A DNA stretch of 64,000 nucleotides from Metellina segmentata (Eukaryota > Arthropoda > Arachnida > Araneae > Tetragnathidae), in assembly GCA_947359465.1 (NCBI GenBank), contig OX375873.1:59801573-59865572 (forward strand), in the 5' to 3' direction. The notes under the pieces are model-generated. The model was not told the origin of the DNA. It saw only the letters and a list, made by a program, of their open reading frames with translations, and searched no databases. The position numbers and the translations under genes were made by a program. Below are positions 63,582-64,000 of the stretch, piece after piece (the first letter of the stretch is position 1; the number at the start of each line of letters is the position of its first letter).

Positions 63582-64000
63582 GTAAGTTGTCATCCTGCCC
63601 ACCTATCTTCCTATCTCTGCAGCTTCAGAATAATTTAACGAACACCGCAGAACGCAAGCAGAGGAGTTCCAGTGGATCAGAAATTATTTGATTACTAGTT
63701 TTTTTTTTTTTTTTTTTTCATTTTATTGGTAATCTTCTTTAAGGTATCCGCATAAGTTAAAAAAGTCAATTTTGGCGAAAATTTTGATTTTTTTTTTATT
63801 CTACTAACAAATTTCCTGTACTTATGTGCTTCTAAAACAACTTTTAATGTGCTACGAATAGAAAAAAAAGTTAGCTCAATTTAAAATTTGAACGAAATCG
63901 CTAAGTTATACCGGAAGTAGCATAACGAAACAGGAACTAATAATAAGAATATTCTATTTTTACCATAATGTCTACCCTTTATATGTTTTGTGGTAAGTTA
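63582..64000 (+). other. Start of the intron after the receptor exon
   Basis: The intron begins with a strong GTAAGT donor and runs off the window. It has a poly-T run near 63,701-63,719. The short next exon expected from the family (DEKNQ motif) is not in the remaining 419 bases. Confidence 0.8.

Overview
This window reads as eukaryotic nuclear DNA from an arthropod, most likely an arachnid such as a spider. It is strongly AT-rich. It has long stretches without any open frame above background. It carries eukaryote-only mobile elements (Helitrons, hAT, Tc1, Mutator-like, piggyBac-type MITE, tRNA-derived SINEs, a LINE with RNase H). The only recognisable host coding piece is an intron-bounded exon of a nicotinic acetylcholine receptor subunit at the far right. 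The species assignment is inference; no rRNA or mitochondrial marker is present.

Layout. 1-5,400: AT-rich non-coding DNA, one unclassified repeat-like block (about 2,200-2,570) and one tRNA-like SINE on the minus strand. 5,415-7,739: a decayed Helitron on the minus strand. 9,353-9,459: a piggyBac-type MITE with TTAA duplications. 9,657-9,857: a tRNA-derived SINE. 12,110-19,160: a repeat-dense stretch with a nested hairpin, a near-perfect 37-bp minisatellite, an old direct duplication, a 108-bp degenerate array and a ~450-bp three-copy array. 20,153-23,747: two Helitron copies head-to-tail, separated by TA, ending at a 250-bp (TA)n tract. 26,326-26,967: a Helitron of a different family. 27,199-28,842: a long-TIR DNA transposon with hAT debris inside. 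31,288-32,274: a non-autonomous hAT element with an 8-bp target duplication and two right ends. 32,336-39,440: four clusters of one ~118-bp satellite, a dead LINE RNase H fragment and a 230-bp inverted duplication. 42,685-43,985: three small tandem arrays. 45,046-45,870: a Tc1-like end and a second SINE. 55,262-55,830: a deleted Tc1 copy with TA duplications. 58,248-59,463: a Mutator-like transposase frame cut off by a second Tc1 copy. 62,509-63,288: a 194-bp tandem array. 63,442-63,581: the receptor exon.

How the parts relate. The receptor exon is on the plus strand with clear splice sites, and the gene continues past the right edge. The 63 kb to its left is either its first intron or upstream DNA; I see no signal-peptide exon I can defend. 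No gene cluster or operon-like system is present. I do not see a novel functional system; what is worth a second look is transposon architecture and repeat evolution.
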